Made by a program: the position numbers and the translations under genes | The notes under the pieces: generated by a model | Database searches by the model: none | Told to the model about the DNA's origin: nothing | Seen by the model: the letters and a program-made list of their open reading frames with translations, nothing else | Assembly: GCA_030645575.1 (NCBI GenBank) | Contig: JAUSMJ010000059.1 | Coordinates: 1-64,000 of the forward strand | Length of the DNA: 64,000 nucleotides | Source of the DNA: Caulobacter sp. | GTDB lineage: Bacteria > Pseudomonadota > Alphaproteobacteria > Caulobacterales > Caulobacteraceae | Direction: 5' to 3' | Shown here: one piece after another, positions 17,395-25,613 of the stretch | How positions within the stretch are numbered: position 1 is the stretch's first letter | How the letters are laid out: each line of letters begins with the position of its first letter

Positions 17395-18165
17395 CTAGTT
17401 GTTCTGGCCGTTCAGCGCGTAGCTGAACCCGAACTGGATCGGCGACAGGTCGCGGAACCATTGCTGGACCCACAGTCCGGCCTCCGCGACGTTGCTGCGC
17501 GGCACATAGACGATGTCGAAGCGGCGCAGGGGCACGAAGTCCGCGCCGCTGGGCGTCTTCATCCCCGACTTCAGATTCACCGTCCGCATCATCGCCCGGC
17601 CGCCCGGCCCCCGGCGGATGATCACCACCTGGTCGGCCTTGGCGGTCGGCCTGAAGCCGCCGGCCTGGATCACCGCCTGCAGGCTGTTGATGTCGCCGGC
17701 CATGTCGTAGACGCCCGGCGTGCCGACCTCGCCCCCCACGAACACCTTCAGCGGCGTCGCCGCCTTGACCGTCACCGACACCTGCGGCCGCAGCAGCTGG
17801 CTGGAATAGGCGCGGGTCAGCTCGGCCTGGAATTCGGGGATTGAGCGGTCGGCCGCCATCACCGGATCGAGCAGCGGCATGGTGACGCGGCCGTCGGGCT
17901 GGACGACGACGTCCTCCTTCGACAGCTCCGGCGCCGAGGGTACGGTGATGTCGAGCTGGTCGCCCGGATAGAGCCGGTAGTCCGGCTCCTGGTCGCTCCA
18001 GTCGGCATAGCCGATGTTGGGGAAACTTTCCGCCGGTCGCCGGTCCGCGCGCGGCTCCGCCGGACGGCGGCTATCGCCGAACGGCCACCAGGCCTGCGCC
18101 GGCGAGCTGACGGCCATGGCGGCGGTCAGCAGCAGGGCGACGCGGAACGGGGCGGTTTTACGCAT
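17395..18165 (-). CDS. hfsD: Polysaccharide export outer-membrane protein, HfsD-like
   Basis: Wza-family protein expected to form the outer-membrane channel that exports the holdfast polysaccharide. The 256 residues begin with a signal peptide (MRKTAPFRVALLLTAAMAVS ... AQA), followed by a poly-export domain (YRLYPGDQLDITVPSAPELS, about 60-80) and an SLBB domain (VFVGGEVGTPGVYDMAG, about 145-165). There is no lipobox cysteine. It diverges from hfsA; the 89-bp gap probably holds promoters for both. Assignment to holdfast synthesis rests on the hfsABC and hfsEFGH homologues beside it. Confidence 0.85.
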   Translation of the reverse strand: MRKTAPFRVALLLTAAMAVSSPAQAWWPFGDSRRPAEPRADRRPAESFPNIGYADWSDQEPDYRLYPGDQLDITVPSAPELSKEDVVVQPDGRVTMPLLDPVMAADRSIPEFQAELTRAYSSQLLRPQVSVTVKAATPLKVFVGGEVGTPGVYDMAGDINSLQAVIQAGGFRPTAKADQVVIIRRGPGGRAMMRTVNLKSGMKTPSGADFVPLRRFDIVYVPRSNVAEAGLWVQQWFRDLSPIQFGFSYALNGQNN

Positions 18166-18254
18166 GGGCCAACCGTTAACGAGAATGGGTAACGGAGTGT
18201 TAATCGCGCTGCGGCGAGGGTCGGTCTCAAGGCCAGAAAGACCCGAAGAATCGC
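18166..18254. promoter_or_regulatory. hfsD-hfsA divergent promoter region with TTAA motifs
   Basis: The 89-bp gap holds TTAA at 18176 and TTAA at 18200 with GTAAC between. On the minus strand positions 18189-18203 read TTAACACTCCGTTAC, one base off the TTAA-N7-TTAA CtrA box known from Caulobacter. This is a motif resemblance only. Confidence 0.3.
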
Positions 18255-19757
18255 ATGAGCACGCAAAGCGCCTGGAGGACCGTACCGCACGACCAGCCGG
18301 CGCGCGCCGACTGGGCCGGGCGCGCGCGCTATGCGCCGAGCGATTTCGTCACCCTGCTGTGGCGCGAGCGGGGCCTGATGCTGGCGGTGTTCCTGCTGAT
18401 CGTCGTGCTCGGCCTGGGCTTCGCCCTCACCTTGAAAAAGAGCTATTCGGCCAGCTCCAGCATCCTCATCCAGCTCGGCCAGGAATATGTCTACGAGCCA
18501 CGGGCCGGCGACGCCGGGCGGGGCGCGGTGCCGGACACCGATTCCCTGGTCCAGTCGGAAGTCGAGATCCTGCAGAGCGGCCAGCTGCGCGAGCGGGTCA
18601 TCCGGCGCATCGGCCTGGCCGTGGTCTATCCGGACCTGGGGGCGAAATACGCGACGGCCTCGCCGGGCGACAAGGCGCTGATCATGTCCAGGGCCATCGA
18701 CGCCATGGGCAAGACCCTGAGCGTCGGCTCCGCGCCGGACAATCCGGTCGTGCGGGTCGCCTTCGAGCACGACGACCCGGTGATGGCCGCGCGCGTGGTC
18801 AACACCCTGCTCGAGGAATACCTGATCTATCGCCGCTCGGTGCTGATCCACCCCACCTCGCCGGTGTTCGAGCGGCAACGGGTGATGTTCGAGGACCAGC
18901 TGCAACAGGCCGACGCGGCCTATCAGGACTTTCTCGCGACCAACGATATCGGCGACTTCAACGCCCAGAAGACGGCCGCCACCCAGCTGATCGGCCAGAT
19001 CGAGGCCCAGCGCTACGCCGCCGAGGTGACGCTGCAGGATCGCCAGGCCCGTCTGGCCACGCTGGACGCCCAGCTGACCGGGATCGCGCCGGAGATCGGC
19101 CTCTATCGCGACGTCGACGCCACGGCCTCGACCCGCCTTGCGGCCCTGCGGCTGCAGCGCGAGGAGATGCTGTCGCGCTATCGCCCCGACGCCGACCCGG
19201 TGCGCGACGTCGAGGCCCAGATCGCCCAGCTGGAGGCGGGCGTGAGCGCCGGCCGCACGGCGACCGACGGCGCCCGGCGCATCGGCGTTAATCCGGTGCA
19301 CCAGACCCTGCAGACCGAGCGGATCCAGACGACGGCCGAGATCGCCGCCCTGCGACAGTCGCTGTCGGCCTACGCCGCCCAGTCGGCCAAGGCGACGGAC
19401 CAGCTGCAGCGTCTGGCCGCGCTCGAGCCGCAGTTCCAGGCCCTGAGCATGGACCGCGACGTGCTGCAGAGCAGCGTGCGCGACTTCACCGTGCGCGAGC
19501 GGCAGGACCAGGCCGCGCGACAGATCGCCTCGGAGACCAACGACAACATCCGTATCGTCGATCGCGCCACGCCCTCCACGCGGGGCAAGAGCCTGCGCAA
19601 GCCGGTGGTCGCGCTGGCCCTGCTGTTCGGCCTGTTCTCGGCCCTGAGCGCCGGCCTGGTGCGCATGTTCCTGCGGCCGGGCCTGCCGACCCGCGCCTCG
19701 GCCCAGCGAACCCTTGATCTTCCGGTGCTCGGAACCGCCGCGGTCAAGCTGCGCTAG
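18255..19757 (+). CDS. hfsA: Polysaccharide chain-length/co-polymerase protein, HfsA-like
   Basis: Wzc/GumC-type inner-membrane co-polymerase of 500 residues that would couple polymerisation to the HfsD export channel. It has a Wzz domain with a first membrane segment (LMLAVFLLIVVLGLGFALTL, about 42-61), a long periplasmic part rich in Gln/Ala/Arg coiled coil (about 215-420), and a second membrane segment (VVALALLFGLFSALSAGLV, about 455-473). The cytoplasmic kinase domain of full Wzc proteins is absent; it is supplied as the separate HfsB. It is the first gene of hfsA-hfsB-hfsC. Confidence 0.85.
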   Translation: MSTQSAWRTVPHDQPARADWAGRARYAPSDFVTLLWRERGLMLAVFLLIVVLGLGFALTLKKSYSASSSILIQLGQEYVYEPRAGDAGRGAVPDTDSLVQSEVEILQSGQLRERVIRRIGLAVVYPDLGAKYATASPGDKALIMSRAIDAMGKTLSVGSAPDNPVVRVAFEHDDPVMAARVVNTLLEEYLIYRRSVLIHPTSPVFERQRVMFEDQLQQADAAYQDFLATNDIGDFNAQKTAATQLIGQIEAQRYAAEVTLQDRQARLATLDAQLTGIAPEIGLYRDVDATASTRLAALRLQREEMLSRYRPDADPVRDVEAQIAQLEAGVSAGRTATDGARRIGVNPVHQTLQTERIQTTAEIAALRQSLSAYAAQSAKATDQLQRLAALEPQFQALSMDRDVLQSSVRDFTVRERQDQAARQIASETNDNIRIVDRATPSTRGKSLRKPVVALALLFGLFSALSAGLVRMFLRPGLPTRASAQRTLDLPVLGTAAVKLR

Positions 19758-19815
19758 GTCCCTTGGCCGCAGAATAGTCTAGCCTGCGAAGATTGAGCGC
19801 GCGGCGATTCGAGCA

Positions 19816-20520
19816 ATGGTGGATTTGAGCGCCGAGATGGCGGAGTTGTGGGCGTCGCTGGGTGGGACGTCGCCCGGACGCGCGCGCTGCGTCCAGTTCG
19901 TCGCCGCCCGGCGCGGGGAGGGGACCTCGACCGTCGCGCGGGCGTTCGCCGCCTTCGCCGCCGCCCGCGCCGGCCGCACGGTCTGGCTCGTCGATCTGGA
20001 CCTGTTCACCTCGCCGCAACACGCCGCCCTGGCCGCCTCGCCGGAGGTCTACGGCCCGCTGGGCAAGGCCGTGTCGGCCACGCCGGCGGACGGGGCGGCC
20101 TTCTTCACGGTTCAGCCGCCGACGCCGATGCCGGACGGCTCGGCGGCGCCGGACTCGCGGTTCCTGGTCGCCCATGCCGTGGGCCAGCATCGCTGGTGGG
20201 TGACGCGTTTCCGCGCCGATGTGCTGCGCGGCAGCCAGAACGTCCACATCCTGCCCAGCGCCGACTACTGGAACGCGCTAAAGCGGCACGCCGATCTGGT
20301 GGTGGTCGATTGCCCGTCGGCCGACCGCTCGCGGTCGGCCCTGACCGTCGCGCCGTTCATGGACCAGACGGTGCTGGTGGTCGCCGCCGACCAGCCGGAC
20401 GTCCAGGGGCCCGCGCGCCTGCGCGACGGGCTGCTGGCGGCCGGCGGCCGCGTGGCCGGCGTGTTCTTCAACCGGGCCCAGGTCGAGGCGCCCGGCTTCC
20501 TGCGGGCCTTCCTGCGGTGA
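19816..20520 (+). CDS. hfsB: HfsB-like ParA/BY-kinase fold protein with altered Walker A
   Basis: A 234-residue protein with the fold of bacterial tyrosine kinases (CpsD/Wzc-C, MinD/ParA-like). The Walker A lysine is missing: the motif normally GEGKST reads GEGTST at residues 34-39. The second motif (VWLVDLDLF) and the Walker B-like strand (DLVVVDCPS) remain. The C-terminus (FFNRAQVEAPGFLRAFLR) has no tyrosine cluster. It is therefore likely a pseudokinase or structural partner of HfsA rather than an active tyrosine kinase. It lies 58 bp after hfsA and overlaps hfsC by 4 nt (GTGA). Confidence 0.8.
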   Translation: MVDLSAEMAELWASLGGTSPGRARCVQFVAARRGEGTSTVARAFAAFAAARAGRTVWLVDLDLFTSPQHAALAASPEVYGPLGKAVSATPADGAAFFTVQPPTPMPDGSAAPDSRFLVAHAVGQHRWWVTRFRADVLRGSQNVHILPSADYWNALKRHADLVVVDCPSADRSRSALTVAPFMDQTVLVVAADQPDVQGPARLRDGLLAAGGRVAGVFFNRAQVEAPGFLRAFLR

Positions 20521-21770
20521 CCATCCCCGCCCAGGCCTGGCCCGCCCGCGAGGCGGAACGGACCGACCTGTGGGACTGGCTGGCCTTCGGCCTCGCCGTG
20601 TTCATCGTGCTGATCTACAGCCAGGCCTGGATCGCGCCGGTGTTCGGCATCAAGATCGATGACGCCAGCTCCGGCGCCATCCGCAACATCTATTTCCCGG
20701 CCTACGCCGCCGGCATCGGCCTGTTGGCCATGGCGCCAGGCGCGACCCTGGCGGCGATGGTCCGCCAGCCGTTCCTGCTGCTGCTGCTGGCCATCGTGGC
20801 CGCCTCAACCCTGTGGTCGATCGCGCCGGACCAGACCCTGCGCCGGATCATCGCCGTCTATTCGACGACCCTGTGCGGCGTGGTCATGGCCACGCGTTTC
20901 CGCTGGTCGACCCTGGCCGAGGTGCTGGCCGCGGCCAACGCCCTGCTGGTCCTGGGCTCGATCATCTGGGCCGTGCTGCCGCCGCATCTCGGCATCATGA
21001 CCGATCTGTTCCCCGGCGCCTGGCGCGGGCTGTGGAGCGAGAAGAACGCCCTGGGCGGCAACATGGCCTTCGCCTTCGCCAACTTCGCCGCGGCGGCCTT
21101 CCTCGCTCCCCGGCGGCGGGTGCTGTGGTGGATCTTCGCGGGGCTGGCGCTGGCGCTGGTGCTGCTGTCGACGTCGAAGACCTCGCTGGTGTCGTTGATC
21201 CTGGGGGCCGGGGCCATCGGCTTCGTCTGGGTCGCCCGGCGCGGCCCGGTGTCCGGCGTGGCGGCGACCTGGGCGGCGGTGCTGGGGGCCCTGTTGCTGG
21301 CCGGCTTCCTGCTGTTCGCCTCGGACGTCTTCCTCGAGATCCTCGGCAAGGACGCCACCTTGACGGGCCGCACGAAGATCTGGGCGGCGGCCCTGCGCCA
21401 GGCCGAGCTGCGCCCCTGGACCGGTTATGGCTACTCCGCCGTCTGGGACGACAAGTCCGGCTGGGGTCCGCTGGCCTGGATCACCAAAGAGGCCGGGTTC
21501 AAGCCCAGCCACGCCCACAACGCCTGGCTCGAGCAGTGGCTGGGCCTGGGCTACGCCGGCCTGGTCGCCTGGGTGCTGTTCTATCTGCAGACCATGGGCG
21601 CGGCGGTCGCGGCGGTGTTCAGCCGGCCGGGCGCCTATCTGGCCCTGCCGTTCCTGGTGATCTACTCCCTGCTGACCCTGACCGAGAGCGTGGCGGTGAC
21701 CTACAACGACGTGCGCTGGACGATCTTCGTCGCCCTGGCGGTCAAGCTGGCGTGGCGGGGGCGGGAGTAG
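20517..21770 (+). CDS. hfsC: Polysaccharide polymerase, HfsC-like (Wzy/O-antigen ligase family)
   Basis: A 417-residue inner-membrane protein with about ten to twelve hydrophobic helices and the Wzy_C/O-antigen ligase pattern, including a large loop with GRTKIWAAALRQAEL and HAHNAWLEQWLGLG (about residues 280-345). It would join repeat units of the holdfast polysaccharide on the periplasmic side. I chose the GTG that overlaps the hfsB stop (GTGA) because upstream codons in this frame fall inside hfsB. Its 3' end overlaps the converging CPBP protease gene by 29 bp. Confidence 0.85.
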   Translation: MTIPAQAWPAREAERTDLWDWLAFGLAVFIVLIYSQAWIAPVFGIKIDDASSGAIRNIYFPAYAAGIGLLAMAPGATLAAMVRQPFLLLLLAIVAASTLWSIAPDQTLRRIIAVYSTTLCGVVMATRFRWSTLAEVLAAANALLVLGSIIWAVLPPHLGIMTDLFPGAWRGLWSEKNALGGNMAFAFANFAAAAFLAPRRRVLWWIFAGLALALVLLSTSKTSLVSLILGAGAIGFVWVARRGPVSGVAATWAAVLGALLLAGFLLFASDVFLEILGKDATLTGRTKIWAAALRQAELRPWTGYGYSAVWDDKSGWGPLAWITKEAGFKPSHAHNAWLEQWLGLGYAGLVAWVLFYLQTMGAAVAAVFSRPGAYLALPFLVIYSLLTLTESVAVTYNDVRWTIFVALAVKLAWRGRE

Positions 21771-22656
21771 GGCTGGCGAACCGGCCCGCCTTCCAGGCCG
21801 CCCACAGCGTCAGCAGTCCCACCGTCGTGCACATGACCAGCGCCGGCAGCGAGGCCTCCGGCCCGAACCGGCCGCCGGTCAGCCACAGGGGAAAGCCGTC
21901 GCGGGCCTCGCTGCGGGCGATCGCCGCGCCGAAGTCGGCGCCCGAGACCGCCGCCCCGAACAGATAGCCCTGGGTGAAGTTCCATCCGGCGTGAAGGCCG
22001 AACGAGACCCACAGCCGGCCGGTCAGGGCGTAGAAGGCCCCAAGCAGGATGCCGGCCTCGACGGCGATGCAGACGGCCGCCCAGACCGAGGAATTGTCAT
22101 TGCCCAGGTGCAGGGCGCCAAACAGCCCGGCGGAGAAAATGAAGGCCACCCAGGGGCCAAAAGCCCGCCAGGTCAGGCGCAGGATGACGCCGCGGGCCAT
22201 GATCTCCTCGATCACCCCCGACTGCACCGACAGGGCGCTGCCCGTCCAGGCCGGAGCCGGACCGATGAAGCTGAAGCTGTAGAGGCCTGTCCCGATCAGC
22301 ACGATCATCACCGTGGCGAAGACCACGACGCCGATGGCGAACCCCGCCAGGACGCCGCCGATGGCGGGGCGGGGGGCCAGCTCGCCCGCCCGTCTTCCTT
22401 CGGCCAGCCAGACCATCAGGACATAGATCGCCAAGGCGATGACGGCCGCCACGGCATTGACCAACAGTTCGGCCGGCCCACCCTTGACGATGTAGTGCTC
22501 CATGAAGCCCAACGGCACGTAGCCGCTCAGCGCCACGAGCACGAACAGCCCGACCATCCAGGCGGTGGCCCGCAGCCAGCGCAATGGCCCCGGATGCAGG
22601 AAGCGGCGGTCTCCCAGGTCGATCGGCACGCCCATACGCTCGAACACTGACGGCAT
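21742..22656 (-). CDS. CPBP family intramembrane metalloprotease
   Basis: A 304-residue membrane protein with about eight hydrophobic segments and the three CPBP (CAAX protease/bacteriocin-processing) motifs: EExxxR in GVIEEIMARGVILR (about E150-R155), FxxxH in LFGALHLGN, and HxxxN in LHAGWNFTQG. These build the glutamate/histidine metal site of the Rce1-like fold. Substrates of bacterial members are mostly unknown. It is the first of four genes that separate the hfsABC and hfsEFGH halves of the holdfast locus; the 3' end overlaps hfsC by 29 bp, tail to tail. Confidence 0.9.
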   Translation of the reverse strand: MPSVFERMGVPIDLGDRRFLHPGPLRWLRATAWMVGLFVLVALSGYVPLGFMEHYIVKGGPAELLVNAVAAVIALAIYVLMVWLAEGRRAGELAPRPAIGGVLAGFAIGVVVFATVMIVLIGTGLYSFSFIGPAPAWTGSALSVQSGVIEEIMARGVILRLTWRAFGPWVAFIFSAGLFGALHLGNDNSSVWAAVCIAVEAGILLGAFYALTGRLWVSFGLHAGWNFTQGYLFGAAVSGADFGAAIARSEARDGFPLWLTGGRFGPEASLPALVMCTTVGLLTLWAAWKAGRFASPTPAPATPA

Positions 22657-22739
22657 GGAATCCCCCGAAGGCCGCTGACGGCTCGCGCAATCTGCACGCC
22701 GCGACGGCCGCCGTCACGTGAGCGAATGGTCATCTCGGG

Positions 22740-23240
22740 TCAGAGGATGTCGTCCGGCGTCAGGGTCCGCGGCCTGCGTCGCGCGCGCTCGATCATCACG
22801 CCCGGATAGCCCTTCAGCGGGCCCAGCGGCTCGCCGGCCCAGGTCCAGTCGGCGCGCTCGCCGAGGTTCATGTGGTAGCGCGGCTCGCGGCCCGTGCGGC
22901 TGGTGAACAGGCCGCGCGGGATGTTGACCATCTTCGGCGACCGCGCGCGCTCGTAGAGCACGGGCGTGCCGCAGCGGCCGCAGAAGCTGCGGGTGGTCCG
23001 GGCGACGGGATCCTCGTAGCGGATGAGGTGCTCTTCGCCCTCCAGCCAGCGGAACCGGCTGCGCCAGCTTCCGACGTACGTGGCGTAGGCGCCGCCCGTG
23101 GCCCGGCGGCTGGTGTCGCCATGGTCATGCCAGGCCCAGACCGCCGGCGCGTCGATCTCGAACCGCACGGCCTCGCAGGTACAGCGTCCCTGCGCCTGGA
23201 CGGCGGAGGCCCTGGGTTTGGGTTTGGGGGCAGAGATCAT
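22740..23240 (-). CDS. GFA-like (Mss4-fold) zinc protein
   Basis: A 166-residue protein of the GFA/CENP-V family, named after glutathione-dependent formaldehyde-activating enzyme. The structural zinc cysteines are seen as CTCEAVRFEI near residue 22 and CGRCG near residue 92. The catalytic-site motif usually CHCxxCRR is instead WHDHGDTSRR, so the second zinc site is altered. The real start is the ATG giving MISAPKPKPR; a longer open frame upstream has shadow-like composition. The substrate is unknown, and a role in formaldehyde handling should not be assumed. Confidence 0.75.
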   Translation of the reverse strand: MISAPKPKPRASAVQAQGRCTCEAVRFEIDAPAVWAWHDHGDTSRRATGGAYATYVGSWRSRFRWLEGEEHLIRYEDPVARTTRSFCGRCGTPVLYERARSPKMVNIPRGLFTSRTGREPRYHMNLGERADWTWAGEPLGPLKGYPGVMIERARRRPRTLTPDDIL

Positions 23241-23302
23241 GCCGGCTCCTGAATCAGGAGCCCAGCATGGCAGGGTCGGGGCAGTCGGGCGACAGGATCG
23301 CG

Positions 23303-24154
23303 TCAGGCCGCCAGGGGCGACGCCGCCGCGTCGAACTCGGCCTTCCAGCCGGCCAGTTCGGGGCGGTTGTCCTGGTCCCAGGGATGGAAGCCCGGGCGGT
23401 ACCAAGCGAAGTAGGTCTTCCAGCCGCGGGCGAACAGGCCGGGCGTCTTCCAGACGTACCGCTTGACCGCCTTGAGCGCCGCCCTGGGCGTATAGCCGTC
23501 GGCCTCCAGCAGGCGGGCGGCGTAGCGGGTGATGTTGCGGGTGAACATGACGCTGATGATGGCCATCGAGATCGTCCGGCGGCGGTAGCGCAGGAACGGC
23601 GACCAGTCCTTCGTGACCTCCATGAACACGTCATAGGCCACGGCCTTGTGCTCGGTCTCCTCCATGGCGTGCCAGCGCCACAGCTTCTCGATGCCCGGGT
23701 CGGCGTCGTCGAACAGGTCCTGATGGGCCATGTGCATCTCGGCCATCATGGCGGTGAAGTGCTCCAGCGCGATGGTCGAGATCAGCATGGCCATCGGCCC
23801 GCGCGTGCGGGCGAAGGTGGTCCGCTGCCGGATCTCGGCCTCGACCTCGGCGGCCGGATAACGGTCGCGGTCGATCAGCAGGTTCAGCGCGTGATGCTCG
23901 CGTGAATGGATCGCTTCCTGGGCGATGAAGCCCTTCACGTCGTCGAGCAGCTTGCCGTTGAGCTGCGGGCGATAGTGGCGCACCGCGTCCATGAACAGCC
24001 GCTCGCCGTCCGGGAAGGTCAGCGACAGGGCGTTGAACACCGCGGTGCCGACGGGGTCGCCGCCCAGCCAGTGGCCCTTGCGGGCGGCCTCGAGGTCGAA
24101 GCGGATGTCGCGCGGCAGGACGTCGACATCGGCGGGCGTGGTCTTGGCGGTCAT
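23303..24154 (-). CDS. PF10118-type putative metal-dependent hydrolase
   Basis: A 283-residue soluble helical protein matching the metal-dependent hydrolase family PF10118. Conserved Glu/His clusters that could form a di-metal site are visible: FIAQEAIHSREHHALN (about 87-102), EHFTAMMAEMHMAHQ (about 142-156) and HAMEETEHKAVAYD (about 175-188). Reaction and substrate are unknown. It diverges from a TetR regulator gene with 73 bp between starts, the usual arrangement for a repressor and its target, so the pair may respond to a hydrophobic or toxic compound. Confidence 0.75.
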   Translation of the reverse strand: MTAKTTPADVDVLPRDIRFDLEAARKGHWLGGDPVGTAVFNALSLTFPDGERLFMDAVRHYRPQLNGKLLDDVKGFIAQEAIHSREHHALNLLIDRDRYPAAEVEAEIRQRTTFARTRGPMAMLISTIALEHFTAMMAEMHMAHQDLFDDADPGIEKLWRWHAMEETEHKAVAYDVFMEVTKDWSPFLRYRRRTISMAIISVMFTRNITRYAARLLEADGYTPRAALKAVKRYVWKTPGLFARGWKTYFAWYRPGFHPWDQDNRPELAGWKAEFDAAASPLAA

Positions 24155-24227
24155 GGCGTGGTTCCGTGCGGCAGGCTAGGAAAGGGGCGAGCCCATTCTG
24201 TCCTCAAGATCGTGACTACCAACAAAA

Positions 24228-24851
24228 ATGTCAATAGAGGCGCCCATCAGTCCCGCTCGTCGTCGCCGATCGCCCGAGGCGGCGCGTGAGAACATTCTGG
24301 CCGCCGCGGAATCGCTCTTGCTGGAGAAGGGGCCGCAGGCGCTGAAGCTGGCCGACGTGGCCGCCGCCGCCGGCGTGGTGCACGCCACGGTGCTGCATCA
24401 CTTCGGCTCGATCGACGATGTCCAGACCGCGCTGATGGAGCGGATGATCCGGCAGCTGGTGGCCAAGATCCTCGACAGCACGGTCGCCGGCGACGACCCC
24501 CAGCGTCAGGCCGACGCCGGCGCGCGGGCGCTGTTCGACGCGTTCGAGTCGCGCGGCGCCGCCCGGCTGGCCGCCTGGCTGGAGCTGACCGGCGAGTCGC
24601 GTCGCCTGACGGTCGTGCGCGAAGCCGTGCGTGAGGTGGTGGCCAACCGCCTGGCCCGCGACGGCCGGGTCGATGCGGAGACGGCGGAAGATTTTATCCT
24701 CGTCTGCGTGGCCCTGGCCCTGGGCGTCGGCCTGTTCGGGCCGTCGCTGGCCGAGCTGCTCGGCCGGCCGGCAGGGCGGACGCGGGAGCTGGCGCTGGAT
24801 CTGATCCGCTGGCGAATGTCGGCCGTGACGGCGGGCGAAACCGGCGCCTGA
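24228..24851 (+). CDS. TetR family transcriptional regulator
   Basis: A 207-residue TetR/AcrR repressor. The helix-turn-helix lies at about residues 32-60 (ALKLADVAAAAGVVHATVLH), followed by the all-helical ligand-binding domain. The basic N-terminus (SPARRRRSPEAARENIL) is typical. It is divergent from the PF10118-type gene and convergent with hfsH, 9 bp from its stop. Likely autoregulated and controlling its divergent neighbour; the ligand is unknown. Confidence 0.88.
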   Translation: MSIEAPISPARRRRSPEAARENILAAAESLLLEKGPQALKLADVAAAAGVVHATVLHHFGSIDDVQTALMERMIRQLVAKILDSTVAGDDPQRQADAGARALFDAFESRGAARLAAWLELTGESRRLTVVREAVREVVANRLARDGRVDAETAEDFILVCVALALGVGLFGPSLAELLGRPAGRTRELALDLIRWRMSAVTAGETGA

Positions 24852-24860
24852 ACCCGTGGG

Positions 24861-25613
24861 CTACAGCCCCAGCCGCCTCGCCCCCTCGGCGGCGGTGACA
24901 ATATCGAACCCGCGCGCTTTCGCGGCGTCGGCGAGGTGGCCCAGGGCCTCGGGCGTGCAGCCCCAGGGGGAGGGGCTGGCGGCCACGTCGTGGGTGTAGA
25001 GGATCAGCCAGGCCTTGCGCTGGGCCGCGCGATCGAGCCAGCGCAGCGCGGCGGCCTCGCCGTCGGGGCCCTCGATGCCGACAGAGGGCAGCTGGTTGGC
25101 GTCGGCGCCCGTCTCGACCAGGCCCGCCTGGACCGTGCGCAGGGTGCGGTAGCGGCCGCCCAGCACGCGCTTGGCCGCCGTCGAGACGTCGCCGTAGGGG
25201 TAGGCGAAGCTCTCGGCCGGCCCGGCGCCCCAGGCCTTCAGCATTTCGGCGTTACGCTCGACATCGTCGGCGATGGCCCGCGCGCCGGCCTGGCCGCAGT
25301 CCAGATGGCTGAACGTGTGGCAGGCGATCTCGTGACCGGCGGCGGCGAGGCGCCGCGCGTCCTCCGCCGTCGCATAGACGCCCATCGGCCCGTCCCGCCC
25401 GGCCAGGCCGGCCGAAATGTACCAGGTCCCTCGAATCCCGCGCAATTCGAGCGTCCGGGCGCCGGCGTCGGCGGCGCTGGCCGGCGCGTCGTCGAAGCTG
25501 AAGGTGATCATCGGCCGCTCCAGCGCCATCCGCACGGGCCGGCGGTGCGCCAGCAGGGCCAGGCGGCGGCGCAGCTTGCCTTTCAGCGAGCGGTCGGCGC
25601 TGTAGGCCTCCAT
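24861..25613 (-). CDS. hfsH: Polysaccharide deacetylase, HfsH-like
   Basis: A 250-residue NodB-domain (carbohydrate esterase 4) protein. In C. crescentus HfsH removes acetyl groups from the holdfast polysaccharide and is needed for its adhesion. Motifs in order: ITFSFDDAPAS with the metal-binding aspartates (about 36-46), HTFSHLDCG giving the metal histidines (about 104-112), FAYPYGDVS (about 140-148), and LILYTHDVAASPS with the late histidine (about 205-217). No signal peptide, fitting a cytoplasmic enzyme. I chose the start overlapping the hfsG stop by 1 nt; a longer frame runs into hfsG. Confidence 0.87.
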   Translation of the reverse strand: MEAYSADRSLKGKLRRRLALLAHRRPVRMALERPMITFSFDDAPASAADAGARTLELRGIRGTWYISAGLAGRDGPMGVYATAEDARRLAAAGHEIACHTFSHLDCGQAGARAIADDVERNAEMLKAWGAGPAESFAYPYGDVSTAAKRVLGGRYRTLRTVQAGLVETGADANQLPSVGIEGPDGEAAALRWLDRAAQRKAWLILYTHDVAASPSPWGCTPEALGHLADAAKARGFDIVTAAEGARRLGL

